Below are positions 7,308 to 8,192 of a stretch of 8,192 nt of DNA, piece by piece; the stretch's first letter is position 1, and the number at the start of each line of letters is the position of its first letter. The translations under genes were made by a program, and so were the position numbers. Below the pieces are notes generated by a model. It saw only the letters and a list, made by a program, of their open reading frames with translations. It did no database searches and had not been told where the DNA came from. The stretch is from Opitutales bacterium (GTDB taxonomy: Bacteria > Verrucomicrobiota > Verrucomicrobiia > Opitutales > Opitutaceae), in the NCBI GenBank assembly GCA_021772595.1, contig JAJFLS010000641.1:1-8192 (forward strand), read 5' to 3'.

Positions 7308-7462
7308 AACTTTTACTTTTCTTCAAATTGCTAAACTCAGCTCCATGAATCTCCATTCAAGGCGATTCATCCCGCAGAGAACCGTTAGTCTTTAAAATCC
7401 AATAACTTACGAAGCGATTCCCCGCCAAAGAGGAGTCGGATCCAAGAATCCATTTTTGAAAT

Positions 7463-8192
7463 ATGCCAAAACCGAATCAAAAGCTAATCGCCGACCAGTT
7501 GGAGCTATCGCGCACCACGGTTTCGCGCTGCTTCACGAATCACCCGAAAATCAATCCGGAGACACGAGCGAAAGTATTCCTGCTCGCGGCGGAACTCGGC
7601 TACAGCTACTCGATTCAGCGAAACGCTAACGGAAAAGAAGACGCCACGCGCAACACGATCGCGGTTATCGTAGGCTTAGAAAAATCCGCGACACTCGAGA
7701 AAGACACGGCGACGGAAATCCTTAAAGGCATCAGCGAGAAAGCAGCCGCAGAGGGCCTGGTAATCGAAGTCCACTACGTCGATCCATCCGATTTCCTGCC
7801 GAAAGCGAGATCGCGGCGCATCATAAAAAACGTAAGCTGCCTTCACTGGAAAGGAGTCGTCCTGGTCTACGATTTCAAGGAGGAAGCCGTATCCAATATC
7901 ATGGCGAAATTCCCGACCGTCTCCGCGCTGGAAGACTACGACAAAGTGGAAGTTGACTGCATCGGGCAGGATCAAGTCCGAGGTATCTCGAAAATCATGC
8001 AGCATCTCCATGAACTCGGCCACCGCCGCATTGGATTCCTAAGCTGGAAATACCCAGTCCCAACGCCCTGGGTAGAACGGCGCTTGGGCGCCTACGTCGA
8101 GAACGTCTATCGGCTGGGACTGGAACTCGATACCAATCTCATTCTCAATCTGAAGCCCGAGGAGCAAATACCGCTCGACGAGCTCGCCGCCC
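7463..8192 (+). CDS. LacI-family transcriptional regulator (3' end beyond window)
   Basis: The reading frame stays open from the ATG at 7463 to the window edge, giving 243 codons; about a quarter to a third of a usual 330-350 residue LacI protein is missing. Residues 6-47 are a LacI-type helix-turn-helix (LIADQLELSRTTVSRCF ... NPETRAKV ... AAELGY), aligning without gaps to E. coli LacI numbering. The recognition helix carries R17-T18-T19. A periplasmic-binding-protein-like effector domain starts near residue 67 (TIAVIVGLEK) and includes the family-typical HELGHRRIGFL segment. The hinge region is divergent: the positions of LacI P49, A53 and L56 are Y, R and N. No usable Shine-Dalgarno sequence is seen: AGGAG at 7431-7435 is too far upstream. 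An in-frame TGA at 7457-7459 rules out an earlier start. Divergence from the GH-Q-like gene suggests that it controls that gene in response to a sugar. Confidence 0.9.
   Translation, partial: MPKPNQKLIADQLELSRTTVSRCFTNHPKINPETRAKVFLLAAELGYSYSIQRNANGKEDATRNTIAVIVGLEKSATLEKDTATEILKGISEKAAAEGLVIEVHYVDPSDFLPKARSRRIIKNVSCLHWKGVVLVYDFKEEAVSNIMAKFPTVSALEDYDKVEVDCIGQDQVRGISKIMQHLHELGHRRIGFLSWKYPVPTPWVERRLGAYVENVYRLGLELDTNLILNLKPEEQIPLDELAA

Larger units (their letters stand above)
7107..7462. other. 356-base divergent regulatory region
   Basis: This is the non-coding space between the start codons of the GH-Q-like gene (leftward) and the LacI-type gene (rightward). Its centre (about 7185-7290) is markedly AT-rich compared with the coding sequence. 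It holds four ATGCAA/TTGCAT elements (7194-7249) and a 14-bp inverted repeat (7294-7307). GAGG at 7120-7117, minus strand, is a plausible ribosome binding site for the leftward gene. I see no convincing sigma-70 promoter pair, RNA gene or small reading frame with a good start here. Confidence 0.6.

Noticed and set aside
7431..7435. AGGAG as ribosome binding site for the LacI-type gene
   Set aside because: It ends 27 bases before the ATG at 7463, too far for normal initiation, and no start codon lies at a suitable distance before the in-frame TGA at 7457-7459.
7676..8023. Minus-strand open frame of 115 codons inside the LacI-type gene
   Set aside because: It is antisense to well-conserved LacI-family sequence and has no recognisable motif.

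Overview
The window looks like a chromosomal segment from a Verrucomicrobiota bacterium, probably of the Opitutae type. This is an inference from gene style rather than from a marker gene. The clues are an exported VCBS-repeat protein with an ASPIC/UnbV tail, a short substrate-unspecific module in front of a GH16 domain of a kind I associate with this phylum, a divergent LacI-type regulator, and mostly weak Shine-Dalgarno signals.

Layout. Positions 1-96 hold the last 31 codons of an acetolactate synthase large subunit, closed by a strong intrinsic terminator (125-156). A GH16 endo-beta-glucanase (laminarinase-like, exported) lies on the minus strand at 170-1201. Divergent from it, on the plus strand at 1285-3546, is a secreted seven-repeat VCBS/FG-GAP protein with a C-terminal ASPIC/UnbV domain. 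Converging on that gene from the right is a 1164-residue cytoplasmic protein (3612-7106, minus strand) that resembles GH94-like clan GH-Q glycoside phosphorylases. A 356-base AT-rich regulatory region (7107-7462) separates it from a divergently transcribed LacI-family regulator (7463 onward), which runs off the right edge.

How the parts may work together. The likely theme is beta-glucan use, most plausibly beta-1,3-glucan (laminarin). The exported GH16 would cut the polymer, the exported VCBS protein could bind or organise it outside the cell, and the cytoplasmic GH-Q-like enzyme could phosphorolyse or hydrolyse imported oligosaccharides under LacI control. The best sequence support for co-regulation is a shared motif. 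TGCAATTTAATGCAATTT lies between the GH-Q-like gene and the regulator, and TGCAATTTAGCGCAATT lies between the GH16 and VCBS genes. Both show two half-elements exactly 10 bp apart. No transporter is visible in the window.
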